Source: Demequina aestuarii
Lineage (GTDB): Bacteria > Actinomycetota > Actinomycetes > Actinomycetales > Demequinaceae
Assembly: GCF_000975095.1 (NCBI RefSeq)
Contig: NZ_BBRD01000002.1
Location: forward strand, 186,001-250,000
DNA length: 64,000 nucleotides
Direction: 5' to 3'
The translations under genes and the position numbers were made by a program. Below, piece by piece: positions 8,109 through 16,970 of this stretch; within the stretch, counting starts at the first letter, position 1, and every line of letters begins with the position of its first letter. Below the pieces are notes generated by a model. That model did no database searches. It had not been told where the DNA came from and was given only the letters and a program-made list of their open reading frames with translations.

Positions 8109-9152
8109 GTGAGCAACAGACGGCCGATGCGCGTGGAGCAGGTCTCGAACGACCGCTTCCTGGAACTGGCGAAGGCCTCCGGCGAGCCAGTGCCGATCGA
8201 GCAGTCCCCGGCGTGGGACCCCTATGACGAGGCCGTGCCCGCGCGCGCCTTCTGGCGGCGGCTGGCCGTGGCCGATGGGGACGGGCCGGTGGCCGTGATC
8301 GCGCTCACCGAGTACACCGGCCGCGGGTTCCAGTACCTGTGGGCCAAGCATGGCCCCCTCTGGATCGGGGAGCAGACTCCCGACGCGGAGCGCGCGCTTC
8401 GCGAGGCGCTGTGCGGCTACATCGCGGCGGAGGCTCCCCACGTCGTGTTCGCCCGCCTCCACGCCCGTCACCCCGCCTCGGACCTCCACGAGCTGCTGCA
8501 GACCGTCACCTACGACCGCACCGTCGTGATCGACCTGACGCCCGAGGAGGACGACATCTTCGCGTCGTTCGCCAAGCGCCGTCGCACCGGCATCCGCAAG
8601 GCCCTGCGGGACGAGAGCTTCGACCTGACCGACGAGTCCGGCCTCAGCCGCGAGGCGTTCGGCGAGCTCTACCGGATCTACGAGGAGACCGCGGAGCGGG
8701 ATGACTTCGGCATCTACGACGCCGACACGTACTACGCGATGGTCGCGGCGCTCGGAGAGCACGCGCGCGTGTTCGTCGCGCGCCGCACCGACGCGGGCAC
8801 AGACGACGCTCCGGCCGAGCCGGGCCGCGCAGTCGCCTGGGTGATCGTCACCACCTACGACGGCAAGGCGACGAGCTACTACGCTGGCGCGAACCATGAG
8901 GCGCGCGGCACCAACGCGGTGATGCTTCTCCGCTGGCACGTGATGCGGGTGCTCAAGGCCGAGGGCATTCACAGCTACGACCTCATGGGCGTCGACTCCG
9001 CTCGCGCGCCGCAGCTGAAGAGCGTGGGCGACTTCAAGCGACAGTTCGCGGACGAGACAGAGGTGGACGGTGCGTGGGACGTGCCCGTCAAGCGGTGGCG
9101 CTACCGCGCCCTCGTGCTCGCGCTGCGAGTCAAGCGCCTGTTGCGCCGCTGA
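8109..9152 (+). CDS. FemABX-family aminoacyltransferase
   Basis: A protein of about 347 residues with the FemABX double-GNAT layout. Family features include SFAKRRRTGIRKAL, the FGELYRIYEETAERDDFGI region and C-terminal YDLMGVDSARAPQLKSVGDFKRQF. Such enzymes add amino acids from aminoacyl-tRNA to the stem peptide of lipid II, building the interpeptide bridge. The amino acid added cannot be read from the sequence. GTG codons at 8100 and 8109 and ATG at 8127 are possible starts; 8109 is chosen for spacing from a weak AGGTAG. It faces the class A PBP gene, consistent with cell-wall assembly. Confidence 0.82.
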   Translation: MSNRRPMRVEQVSNDRFLELAKASGEPVPIEQSPAWDPYDEAVPARAFWRRLAVADGDGPVAVIALTEYTGRGFQYLWAKHGPLWIGEQTPDAERALREALCGYIAAEAPHVVFARLHARHPASDLHELLQTVTYDRTVVIDLTPEEDDIFASFAKRRRTGIRKALRDESFDLTDESGLSREAFGELYRIYEETAERDDFGIYDADTYYAMVAALGEHARVFVARRTDAGTDDAPAEPGRAVAWVIVTTYDGKATSYYAGANHEARGTNAVMLLRWHVMRVLKAEGIHSYDLMGVDSARAPQLKSVGDFKRQFADETEVDGAWDVPVKRWRYRALVLALRVKRLLRR

Positions 9153-9302
9153 CCCCGGTCGACACTGATCCCCAGCGAGCCAGCGCATCGGCCGTCGGCG
9201 GATCGCGCGCGCCGGCAGTCGCTGAGCGCCGAATCCGGCACGATGTCAGCGCTCAGTGACTGCCGCGACGCGCGGCTCGCCCGGCGACTGCTCGCCCGGC
9301 GA

Positions 9303-11696
9303 CTAGGGCTCCGGAGTCGGCGTCGGCGCAGCCGTGGGCTCGGGCAGTCCCGTATCTGACGGCTCGGGCTCGGGCTCCGGCTCGGGCTTCTCCGGCTTCT
9401 CCGGCTTCTCGGGCTTGGGCTCCTTCGAGGGCTCCGGCTTCGGCTCCTCGGTCTCGGTCGGCGTGGGGCTCGGCTCCGGGGGAGGGGGCTCGCTGTTGGC
9501 GACCTCGCCCACATTGGCGCGCGGCGGGAAGTCCACGACCTCCATGGGCTCCAGGATCGGCTCCATCATCCAGGTCCACACGCGCGCCGGAATGGTGGAC
9601 CCGGTGATCTGATCGAATCCCCCGAAGGGCGTGATCTGCTCAGCAGAGCCGTCCTCACCCACTTGATACAGGGAGACCGATCCGACGATCTGCGGCGAGA
9701 ATCCCACGAACCACGCGGAGCGGTTCTCGTTGGACGTTCCGGTCTTGCCCGCGAGCGGCCGGCCGATCTGGTTGGCGAACTCGCCGGATCCATACCGCAC
9801 GACCTGCTGCATCGCGTACGTGGTGTCGGCCATGACGTCCGCCGCGAACACCTGCTCGGACTCGACCTCATGCTCGTAGACCACGTCGCCGCCGGAGTCG
9901 GTCACGGTCTGCACCATGAAGGGCTCCGTCCGCACGCCGGCGTTGGCGATGGTCGCGTAGGCGTGCGCCATGTCGATGGCGTGAGGCGAGGCGGTGCCCA
10001 GCACATTGGACGCGTTCGGCTCGAGGCCCAGCGTCTCCTCGGGGAGCCCCGCCTTGATCGCGGTCTCCATCACCACCTGCGGCGTGACCTCGAGGCCCAA
10101 CTGCACGTAGGCGGTGTTGACCGAACTCTGGGTCGCGCGCACCAGATCGATGTAGCCGTAGTCGACCCCACCGAAGTTGCGCACCGGACGGTCGAAGCCC
10201 TCGAACTCCATCTCGTTGTTGGAGAGGTACTCGGTCTCGAGGCTGATCCCCCGCTCGAGAGCGCCGATGAGCGCGAAGGGCTTGAACGTCGATCCGGCCT
10301 GGGCGACGTCCTGGGTCACGGCGTTGCGCTGGATCTCCAGGTAGTCGGGCCCGCCATACATCGACGTCACCGCACCGGTGGCGGCATCCATGGTCACGGC
10401 CGCGACCCGCAGGTTGTCGGCATGATCCTCGGGCATCTGCGCCACGGCCTCTTCGGCCGCCCGCTGGTGCTCGGGCACGATGGTGGTCGTGATCCGGTAG
10501 CCGAGCGACTCGATCTCCTCCTGCGAGGCTCCGGTGCGCTCGACGACCTCGTCCATGGCCTCCCGCAGGATGTAGCCCTGCGTCCCCGCGAACACGTCCG
10601 CGTTCTCGTACTCGATGGGCTCGGGGAACTGCGTGATGTCGTCCCGCTCGTCCTGGGTCAGGAACTTCGCGTCGACCATCCCGTCGAGCACGTAGTTCCA
10701 GCGCTGCTCGGCGCGCTCGGGGTCGACGCGGGGATCCCAGTTGCTGGGCGCCGGAATGATGCCCGCGAGCATGGCCGACTCGGACAGGGTCAGGTCCGCG
10801 GCGGGCTTGCCGTAGTACTGCTCGGCTGCGGCCTGAATGCCGTATGCGCCGCGGCCGAAGTAGATGGTGTTGAGGTAGTTGCCCAGCACCTCGTCCTTGG
10901 ACTGCTGCTGGTCGATCTTGAGCGCCAGCAGCGTCTCTTCGATCTTGCCGGGAATCGACGTGGTGGTCTCACCCACGTAGTACCGCTCGACGTACTGCTG
11001 GGTGATTGACGAGCCGCCCTGCTGCTCGTTCAACACCACGGTGCGGAACAGCGCGCGGGACATGCCCACCACGTCGATGCCGGGGTTGGTGTAGAAGCTG
11101 CGGTCCTCTGCGGCGACGACCGCGTTGCGTGTGTGCTCCGGGATGTCCTCGAACGCGACGACCTCGCGGTTGGCGACGCCGAGGCGTCCCATCTCGGTCT
11201 CGCCGTCCGCGTAGTAGAAGGTCGAGGCCTGGGCCTGAGCGAAGTCGTCGGGCTCGGGCACCTCGAGGCTGACGTACTTGATGATCAGCGCGATGAGCCC
11301 GATCAGCGCGACCGCGAGGCCCGCGATCAATGCGCCGAAGCCGATACGGCGCAGCCAGAACTTCCAGCGAGGCTGATCCGCGCGGGAGGTGCGCTTGCCG
11401 CCGCCGCCCTTGCCTCCACCCTTGCCACCCTTCGCGGCGCTCTTCGGCTTGGCCTTCGACGCGCTGGATCTCGACGCGGCGGTGCCGCCGGCGCCGGTTC
11501 GCGGCTTGGCCGCGGAGCTCTGGCGCGCGGACGCATTGACGGCGCTCACCGAACTCCACGGCGGAATGCCATTGGCGGGAGCACCGGAGGAGTCGCGCCT
11601 CACGCCCGTGGAGGCGCGCGTCGGCTGCGCTCCGGTGGTGGAACGCGTGCTTCTGCGCTGCGGGGTCGTGCCCTGCGGCCTGCTCGAATCGGTCAC
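9303..11696 (-). CDS. Bifunctional class A penicillin-binding protein
   Basis: A 797-residue PonA-like enzyme that polymerises glycan strands and crosslinks peptides. It has a basic, Ser/Gly/Lys-rich cytoplasmic N-terminus (residues 1-110), one TM helix (about 119-141) and a GT51 transglycosylase with catalytic AEDRSF (E197). The transpeptidase motifs are STFK (S469), SVN (525-527) and KTGTS (651-655). The tail is a Pro/Glu/Lys-rich low-complexity run (about residues 735-797), probably wall-spanning. The position beside rpsF-ssb matches ponA1 of Mycobacterium. All catalytic motifs are intact. Confidence 0.95.
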   Translation of the reverse strand: MTDSSRPQGTTPQRRSTRSTTGAQPTRASTGVRRDSSGAPANGIPPWSSVSAVNASARQSSAAKPRTGAGGTAASRSSASKAKPKSAAKGGKGGGKGGGGKRTSRADQPRWKFWLRRIGFGALIAGLAVALIGLIALIIKYVSLEVPEPDDFAQAQASTFYYADGETEMGRLGVANREVVAFEDIPEHTRNAVVAAEDRSFYTNPGIDVVGMSRALFRTVVLNEQQGGSSITQQYVERYYVGETTTSIPGKIEETLLALKIDQQQSKDEVLGNYLNTIYFGRGAYGIQAAAEQYYGKPAADLTLSESAMLAGIIPAPSNWDPRVDPERAEQRWNYVLDGMVDAKFLTQDERDDITQFPEPIEYENADVFAGTQGYILREAMDEVVERTGASQEEIESLGYRITTTIVPEHQRAAEEAVAQMPEDHADNLRVAAVTMDAATGAVTSMYGGPDYLEIQRNAVTQDVAQAGSTFKPFALIGALERGISLETEYLSNNEMEFEGFDRPVRNFGGVDYGYIDLVRATQSSVNTAYVQLGLEVTPQVVMETAIKAGLPEETLGLEPNASNVLGTASPHAIDMAHAYATIANAGVRTEPFMVQTVTDSGGDVVYEHEVESEQVFAADVMADTTYAMQQVVRYGSGEFANQIGRPLAGKTGTSNENRSAWFVGFSPQIVGSVSLYQVGEDGSAEQITPFGGFDQITGSTIPARVWTWMMEPILEPMEVVDFPPRANVGEVANSEPPPPEPSPTPTETEEPKPEPSKEPKPEKPEKPEKPEPEPEPEPSDTGLPEPTAAPTPTPEP

Positions 11697-11853
11697 TGTC
11701 TTCTCACCCTAGGGAGATCGGGGCGAGCCAAGGGGACGGCCCGCCGTGGCATCGGCGCTTGGGACGCGGCCGATGCGGTGGTCACGTCAGTAACGCGCGA
11801 CGACGTCGAATCGTGGCGCGGCTGGCGCGCCCTCGCACAAGAACGCTAGCCGA

Positions 11854-11870
11854 TGTATCGTGTCGATACA
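11854..11870. promoter_or_regulatory. PadR-type operator (perfect palindrome)
   Basis: TGTATCG-TGT-CGATACA is a perfect 7-3-7 inverted repeat, 82 bases before the padR-like start. PadR regulators bind ATGTATC-type dyads, so autoregulation is likely, with ino1 downstream included. Confidence 0.65.
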
Positions 11871-11952
11871 ACCAAATGCTATGGTGAGCGTCTGCCACGG
11901 CCGTCGCCGCCCTGGCAGCACCCGCATCGGGCATCGAACGAGAGGAGGGCCC

Positions 11953-12543
11953 GTGGCCAAGACCGACGTCCTGTCGCTGGCAATCCTCGGCATGCTCTCC
12001 GAGCAGCCGCTGCACGGCTACCAGATCCGCAAGCGGCTCGGCAACGAGCTCGGACCGTTCCGTGCCCTCAGCTACGGCTCGCTCTACCCGTGCCTCAAGC
12101 GCATGGTCGGCGAAGGCCTCATCGCCACCGACGACCGTGACGACGCCGCGATCCGCGCCACCGCCTCCAAGCGCTCGCGCATCTCCTATCAGCTGACCGA
12201 CGCAGGGCACGCTCGCCTGGCGGAAGAGCTGGCGAGCTCGGGCGCCTCGTCATGGGACGACGACGCCTTCGACGTGCGCTTCTCGATGTTCGAACGCACC
12301 GACTCCGTGACCCGCCTGCGCATCCTTGAGGGACGCCGATCGCGCCTCGCCGAGCGGCTCGAAGAGGTCTCCGAGGGCCTCCAGCGCGTGCGCGAACGTC
12401 ACGACGCCTACACCACTGAGCTTCACCGCCACGGCCTCGAAAGGGTCGAGCGGGAGGTCGAATGGCTTGACCGGCTCATCGAGAACGAACGATCCGCGAC
12501 CCGCGGAGACACCAACAACACCGCTTCCGCGGGCAACAACTAA
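11953..12543 (+). CDS. PadR-family transcriptional regulator
   Basis: A 196-residue DNA-binding protein. The winged helix spans about residues 5-85 (LAILGMLSEQPLHGYQIRKR, SYGSLYPCLKRMVGEGLI) and is followed by a coiled-coil dimerisation arm. The GTG at 11953 has an excellent GAGAGGAGGG site; the upstream ATG at 11860 does not. It ends nine bases before ino1, so the two are probably one transcript. The same pair is adjacent in Mycobacterium (Rv0047c-ino1). A perfect dyad at 11854-11870 is the likely operator. The effector is unknown. Confidence 0.93.
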   Translation: MAKTDVLSLAILGMLSEQPLHGYQIRKRLGNELGPFRALSYGSLYPCLKRMVGEGLIATDDRDDAAIRATASKRSRISYQLTDAGHARLAEELASSGASSWDDDAFDVRFSMFERTDSVTRLRILEGRRSRLAERLEEVSEGLQRVRERHDAYTTELHRHGLERVEREVEWLDRLIENERSATRGDTNNTASAGNN

Positions 12544-12552
12544 GGAGAAATC

Positions 12553-13644
12553 ATGGCTGCACTTCGCGTCGCCATCGTCGGCGTCGGAAACTGCGCGACG
12601 TCCCTCGTCCAGGGCGTGGAGTTCTACAAGGACCGCGTCGCAGGGGAGACCGTCCCCGGCCTCATGCACGTCCAGTTCGGCGACTACCACATCTCGGACA
12701 TCGAGTTCGTGGCAGCGTTCGACGTCGACTCGCTGAAGGTCGGCAAGGAGCTCGTCGAGGCCACTCAGTCCTCCGAGAACAACACCATCAAGATCTGCGA
12801 CGTCCCCAAGACGGACATCCAGGTGCAGCGCGGCCACACGCTCGACGGCCTCGGCAAGTACTACAGGGAGACCATCGTCGAATCCGACGACGCCCCCGTG
12901 GACATCGTGAAGGTGCTGCGCGAGACCAAGGCCGACGTCCTGGTCTGCTACCTGCCCGTGGGCTCAGAAGAGGCCGCCAAGTTCTACGCCCAGTGCGCCA
13001 TCGACGCGAATGTCGCGTTCGTCAACGCTCTGCCCGTCTTCATCGCCTCCGACCCCGTGTGGGCCAAGAAGTTCGAGGACGCTGGCGTGCCGATCGTGGG
13101 CGACGACATCAAGTCCCAGGTGGGCGCCACCATCACGCACCGCGTCATGGCCCGCCTGTTCGAGGACCGCGGAGTCACGCTGGACCGCACGTACCAGCTG
13201 AACGTCGGCGGCAACATGGACTTCAAGAACATGCTCGAGCGCGACCGTCTCGAGTCCAAGAAGGTCTCGAAGACCCAGGCCGTGACCTCCAACCTCGAGG
13301 GCTCGCTCAAGGACCTCAAGGACTCGCGCGACGTGCACATCGGCCCGTCCGACTACGTGGCCTGGCTCGACGACCGCAAGTGGGCCTACGTGCGCCTCGA
13401 GGGCCGCGCGTTCGGCGAGGTGCCCCTCACACTCGAGTACAAGCTCGAGGTGTGGGACTCGCCCAACTCCGCCGGCATCATCATCGACGCGATCCGCGCC
13501 GCGAAGATCGCCAAGGACCGCGGCGTCGGCGGCCCGATCCTCTCGGCCTCGACGTATTTCATGAAGTCGCCGCCCGTGCAGATGGAAGACACCAAGGGCC
13601 GCGTCCAGCTCGAGGCCTTCATCGCCGGAGACGTCGAGCGGTAG
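12553..13644 (+). CDS. ino1: Inositol-3-phosphate synthase
   Basis: A 363-residue NAD-dependent enzyme converting glucose-6-phosphate to 1D-myo-inositol-3-phosphate, the first step to phosphatidylinositol lipids and mycothiol. The Rossmann NAD site [10 protein letters not shown] is at residues 8-17. Actinobacterial Ino1 blocks include [16 protein letters not shown] and [12 protein letters not shown]; the length fits the short bacterial form. AAGGAG precedes the ATG. It follows the PadR gene and ends at a strong hairpin. Mycothiol would tie it to the thiol-redox genes in this window; that link is inference. Confidence 0.96.
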   Translation: MAALRVAIVGVGNCATSLVQGVEFYKDRVAGETVPGLMHVQFGDYHISDIEFVAAFDVDSLKVGKELVEATQSSENNTIKICDVPKTDIQVQRGHTLDGLGKYYRETIVESDDAPVDIVKVLRETKADVLVCYLPVGSEEAAKFYAQCAIDANVAFVNALPVFIASDPVWAKKFEDAGVPIVGDDIKSQVGATITHRVMARLFEDRGVTLDRTYQLNVGGNMDFKNMLERDRLESKKVSKTQAVTSNLEGSLKDLKDSRDVHIGPSDYVAWLDDRKWAYVRLEGRAFGEVPLTLEYKLEVWDSPNSAGIIIDAIRAAKIAKDRGVGGPILSASTYFMKSPPVQMEDTKGRVQLEAFIAGDVER

Positions 13645-13664
13645 AACTCGCGCGCTAGCCGCAC

Positions 13665-13704
13665 GCAGAAGGCCCGGTCACCGCACGGTGACCGGGCCTT
13701 CTGC
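13665..13704 (+). terminator. Terminator after ino1
   Basis: A perfect 19-base-pair inverted repeat (arms 13665-13683 and 13686-13704, beginning GCAGAAGGCCCGG) lies 20 bases past the ino1 stop. The loop as drawn is only two bases, so the top pairs probably open. It can also serve the converging gene at 13772. Confidence 0.85.
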
Positions 13705-13771
13705 TGTGTCAGGTGGTGGCGTGGCTCACGCCACTGCGTTGACCGCGCTCACGCGGCCGCGCCATGTGCGC

Positions 13772-14443
13772 TCACGCGACCTCGCGCTCGATCGCGGCGG
13801 GGATGGGCGTCTCGCCGCTCACGGCCTCCCACTGCTTGCCGGCCGATGCGGGCTGGTCCAGGCAGTCGGCGAGCACGTGGGCCACGTCGGCACGCGGGAT
13901 CTGGCCCTGGTCGACGGACTCGGACAGGGCGATCTTGCCGGTCGCCGCGCCGTCGGTGAGTCCGCCGGGGCGGATGATGGTCCACGACAGCCCGGAGTCG
14001 CGCAGTGCCGCATCGGCGTCGCGCTTCGCGTCGACGTAGGCCTTCCACACGGGCTCGGTGTCGTCGGGCACGGGGTTGTCCACGCCGAAGGCGGAGATCT
14101 GCACGAACCGCTCGATGCCAGCAGCCTTCGCGCCTGCGATCGACTTGAGCGATCCCTCGAGGTCGACGGTGCGCTTGCGATCGATGTCGCCGTCAGGGCC
14201 GCCGCCGGCCGCGAACACCACGGCGTCGCAGCCCTCGAAGGCCTGGGCGAAGTCCTCCTCGGACGCCGCCTCGATGTCGAGCATCCGTGGCTCGGTTCCC
14301 ATGGCTGCGAGATCGAGCAGCTGCTGCTGCTTGCGAGCCAGGGGGACGACGGTCTTGCCCCGTCCCTTCAGGATCGGAATGAGGTGGAGGGCGATCTTGC
14401 CGTGGCCGCCCACAATGGCGATGCGCTGAGGTGTGTTGGTCAT
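13772..14443 (-). CDS. NAD(P)-binding SDR/NmrA-like protein
   Basis: A 223-residue Rossmann protein with the N-terminal nucleotide motif IAIVGGHGKIALHL and downstream blocks VVFAAGGG, FVQISAFGVD and LSWTIIRPGGLTDG. The latter is typical of atypical short-chain dehydrogenases (YwnB/YhfK, NmrA-like). The classical YxxxK pair is replaced by YVDAKRDAD in the usual place. The substrate is unknown; members include flavin reductases and redox sensors. It is a single gene, convergent with ino1 and downstream of a MerR regulator on the same strand. Confidence 0.85.
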   Translation of the reverse strand: MTNTPQRIAIVGGHGKIALHLIPILKGRGKTVVPLARKQQQLLDLAAMGTEPRMLDIEAASEEDFAQAFEGCDAVVFAAGGGPDGDIDRKRTVDLEGSLKSIAGAKAAGIERFVQISAFGVDNPVPDDTEPVWKAYVDAKRDADAALRDSGLSWTIIRPGGLTDGAATGKIALSESVDQGQIPRADVAHVLADCLDQPASAGKQWEAVSGETPIPAAIEREVA

Positions 14444-14527
14444 CCCCCCACCCTCCCTCTTTCACCGTCGCGATGCACGTTCGTTCGCGCTCAGTGGAAG
14501 TCGGAATCGAGCGCGCCGTCCCATGAA

Positions 14528-15355
14528 TTACGCGAGTGGCTGGCAGACCTCGGTCACATATTCGTCCTCGCTGGCCGTCTCTTCGGTGACGAGGTAGCGA
14601 TTGAACGCCTTGCTGGCGACCGTTCCGTCGTTCCTGACGACCAGGTTTTCGCTGGAGATACGCGCGTTCATGAGATCGTGAGCCCCGCTGATCTGCGCGT
14701 AGGGCCCATGCACTTGCGCGACGAGGCAGTCCCGCTCCGGCAGCTCAAGGATTTCCAACGGGGCCTCGACGCTGGTGCCTGGCGCCACTGGCAGGAAGAT
14801 CGACAGGTCGACATCGCGTTCGGTGTACTCATCGTCGTGCTCGATGACGCCGCACGACCCGAGGGGAGTGAGGCCTTGGGCCGCGAGTGCGGGCGTCATC
14901 TGCTCCCACAGCTGACCTTCGTCGGAGTAGGTCGGAACGATGCCGCGTACCGCGACGACAGTCATCGCGGGGAATGTGACGCGGCTGAGGGTGATGGACA
15001 TATGTGATTCTCCTTGGTCGAGCAAGCGGCTGATGAGGGAGAGCCGTCCCTGGGCAGTGCGCAGCTCCTCGGCGAGGCTGTCGCGCTGCAGTTGCAGTGC
15101 GTGAAGCCATGCCGGGGTGCCGCGGGCAGCGAGGAGGGCGCCAATGGCAGAGACGCCGAACCCGATGTCGCGCAGGTTCCGGATGTCGGCGGCGTCGGCG
15201 AGCTGGTGCGGCGAGTAGTGGCGGTATCCGGTCCACGGGTCGACATCAGCGGGCACCAGCACGGCATGGGCGTCGTAGTGCCGCAACATCCGTACCGACA
15301 GTCGGCTCAGCGAACTGAACTGACCTATCGTCATGAGGTGGGTGGTCTCGGCCAT
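14528..15355 (-). CDS. MerR-family regulator with GyrI-like effector domain
   Basis: About 275 residues. The N-terminal MerR winged helix begins TIGQFSSLSRLSVRMLRHYD and includes the wing WTGYRHYSPHQLADA, followed by a coiled-coil linker. The C-terminal half (from about residue 120) resembles GyrI/AraC effector-binding domains, which hold small, often toxic, hydrophobic ligands. The ATG at 15355 is preferred; GTG at 15376 is possible. A TTGACC box and an imperfect dyad upstream place transcription start close to this ATG, so the message may be leaderless. Targets could include itself and the SDR gene downstream. Confidence 0.87.
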   Translation of the reverse strand: MAETTHLMTIGQFSSLSRLSVRMLRHYDAHAVLVPADVDPWTGYRHYSPHQLADAADIRNLRDIGFGVSAIGALLAARGTPAWLHALQLQRDSLAEELRTAQGRLSLISRLLDQGESHMSITLSRVTFPAMTVVAVRGIVPTYSDEGQLWEQMTPALAAQGLTPLGSCGVIEHDDEYTERDVDLSIFLPVAPGTSVEAPLEILELPERDCLVAQVHGPYAQISGAHDLMNARISSENLVVRNDGTVASKAFNRYLVTEETASEDEYVTEVCQPLA

Positions 15356-15370
15356 GAACACATGGTGGCG

Positions 15371-15392
15371 CCTCACACCATGTCAGGGTCAA
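15371..15392 (-). promoter_or_regulatory. MerR-type promoter/operator candidate
   Basis: On the minus strand, a TTGACC -35 box (15387-15392) abuts the imperfect 7-3-7 dyad CCTGACA-TGG-TGTGAGG (15371-15387, 6 of 7 pairs). This is the layout of MerR-controlled promoters, where the dyad fills an over-long spacer. The -10 box is weak. Confidence 0.4.
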
Positions 15393-15471
15393 TCCTCGAC
15401 GAGGAGTCCTCGCCGACAGCCACGGCAGCGACCACGCAGCGACAGAACCGGTCGGACGGGTCCGAACTGAT

Positions 15472-16140
15472 CTAGTGGGCGGCGCGGCGTGAGGCCATCA
15501 GCACCACGCCGAGCGCCGCCATCATCCCGCCACCTGCGGCGCGCACACGTGCCACCCGCCGAGGAGATGAGGCGACCCAGCGACGCGCACCGGAGGCCGC
15601 GAGCGCCCACACGCTGTCGATGAGCAGCGCCATCAGCGCGAACACGACGCCAAGGACGAGGATCTGCGGCCACGCTGGACCGCGCGCGGCATCGACGAAC
15701 TGGGGCAGGACGGCCACCATGAACACCAGCGTCTTGGGGTTCGTGACGCCCACGAGGAACGACTCAGAGAGCGCGCGCCGCGTGCTGAGGCGATCAAGGT
15801 CGCGAACCGCGTCACCCGGGGGCTCGGCTGCGGTCGGAAGCGCGAGGCCGTCGTGACGATGCCGGATCGCCTGGACCCCCAAGTACACGAGGTAGAGGCC
15901 GCCCGCGAGCTTCAGCACCGTGAAGGCCGTGGCAGACGCCGCGACGAGCGCGCCCACGCCGGCCGCCACCGCCACGGCGTGCACCACGAAGCCGCCGGCG
16001 TTGCCCGCTACCGAGAGCAGCGCGCCGCGGCGGCCGTGCTGGAGGGCACGCCCCACGATGAACAGCACGCTGGGCCCAGGGATCGCGACGAGCACGGATG
16101 CCACGGCAACGAAAGCGAGCAGCCTATCCCAGGCGATCAT
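15472..16140 (-). CDS. LysE/RhtB-family amino-acid exporter
   Basis: A 222-residue inner-membrane protein with about six helices. The family signature near the N-terminus is VAIPGPSVLFIVGRALQHGRRG. The second conserved block is LKLAGGLYLVYLGVQAIR, followed by SFLVGVTNPKTLVFMVAVLPQF. These identify a LysE/RhtB translocator that exports amino acids or similar solutes by proton antiport. The substrate is not determinable. It stands alone, upstream of no obvious partner and separated from the MerR gene by about 95 bases. Confidence 0.92.
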   Translation of the reverse strand: MIAWDRLLAFVAVASVLVAIPGPSVLFIVGRALQHGRRGALLSVAGNAGGFVVHAVAVAAGVGALVAASATAFTVLKLAGGLYLVYLGVQAIRHRHDGLALPTAAEPPGDAVRDLDRLSTRRALSESFLVGVTNPKTLVFMVAVLPQFVDAARGPAWPQILVLGVVFALMALLIDSVWALAASGARRWVASSPRRVARVRAAGGGMMAALGVVLMASRRAAH

Positions 16141-16230
16141 GCGCTCAGGCTAGTGCGCGCATCGGCCGTCTGGAAGGTCCCGGCAGTGCCGGTGCCAGCT
16201 CCTGCGGACGGCCGATGCGCGGTCAGCGAC

Positions 16231-16752
16231 CTACTGCGTGGGCGCGGGGGGCTGGGGAGGCAGGTAGCCACCCGGTGCCTGGCCGGGCTGCGCCTGGCCG
16301 TACTGCGCCTGCCCATACCCGCCGTACTGACCGCGCTCTGCGGCCTTGGGGTCGGCGCCCCACCGGTTGGCGCCCTGCTGGGAGTCCATGAACGCCATGA
16401 TCAACGGCACGATGCCCAGGCTCACGAGGTTCAACCACAGCCAGTGGCCGGACTGTCCCATGTCGTGCAGTCGGCGCGCCCACGCGGCGTAGACCGGAAT
16501 GATCAGCGCGAGGTTCACCAGGATGACGATTCCCAGCACCACGAAGTAGACCGCGAGCCCGGCGCCGGACGGGTCGGGGTCGAGCTCGGACGTCGGGAGC
16601 ACGGTCAGCGCCGTCACCATCGTGATGCCGAAGCTGACGGTCCCCACGAATATCGTGAAGAGGTAGAAGAGCCAGAACTCGGCGCGACGCGCTCTGCCCT
16701 CGAACGTCGCGTACTTGCTGAAACAGGTCTTGATTGCTGTGCCGAATCCCAC
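16231..16752 (-). CDS. DUF805 family membrane protein
   Basis: A 173-residue membrane protein with the DUF805 signature FSKYATFEGRARRAEFWLFYLF near the N-terminus, three further hydrophobic helices, and AAWARRLHDMGQSGHWLWL. The C-terminus is a Gly/Tyr/Gln/Pro-rich tail (YGGYGQAQYGQAQPGQAPGG), typical of actinobacterial members and probably disordered in the cytoplasm. GTG at 16752 is chosen because of a GAGGGG site; ATG codons further upstream give non-homologous sequence. Function of the family is unknown. Confidence 0.88.
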   Translation of the reverse strand: MGFGTAIKTCFSKYATFEGRARRAEFWLFYLFTIFVGTVSFGITMVTALTVLPTSELDPDPSGAGLAVYFVVLGIVILVNLALIIPVYAAWARRLHDMGQSGHWLWLNLVSLGIVPLIMAFMDSQQGANRWGADPKAAERGQYGGYGQAQYGQAQPGQAPGGYLPPQPPAPTQ

Positions 16753-16970
16753 GGTGAGTCCCCTCAACGGTCGAATAGATGTGTGCCGCCACCGGCGCCT
16801 GGTCGCGAGCGTAGCGGGTTCTCCCCGCGCGCGACGTGCCTGGACGGCCGGGCGATTCTGCGCCCAGGTGCGCCACGCTGCCGTGGCGCGGGCGCGATGG
16901 CCCCGCCCGCGCATCGGCCGCAAGGAAGGGCGCGCCGTGCCGCCCTCGCGTCTGGCCCTAGGCTGACGCC

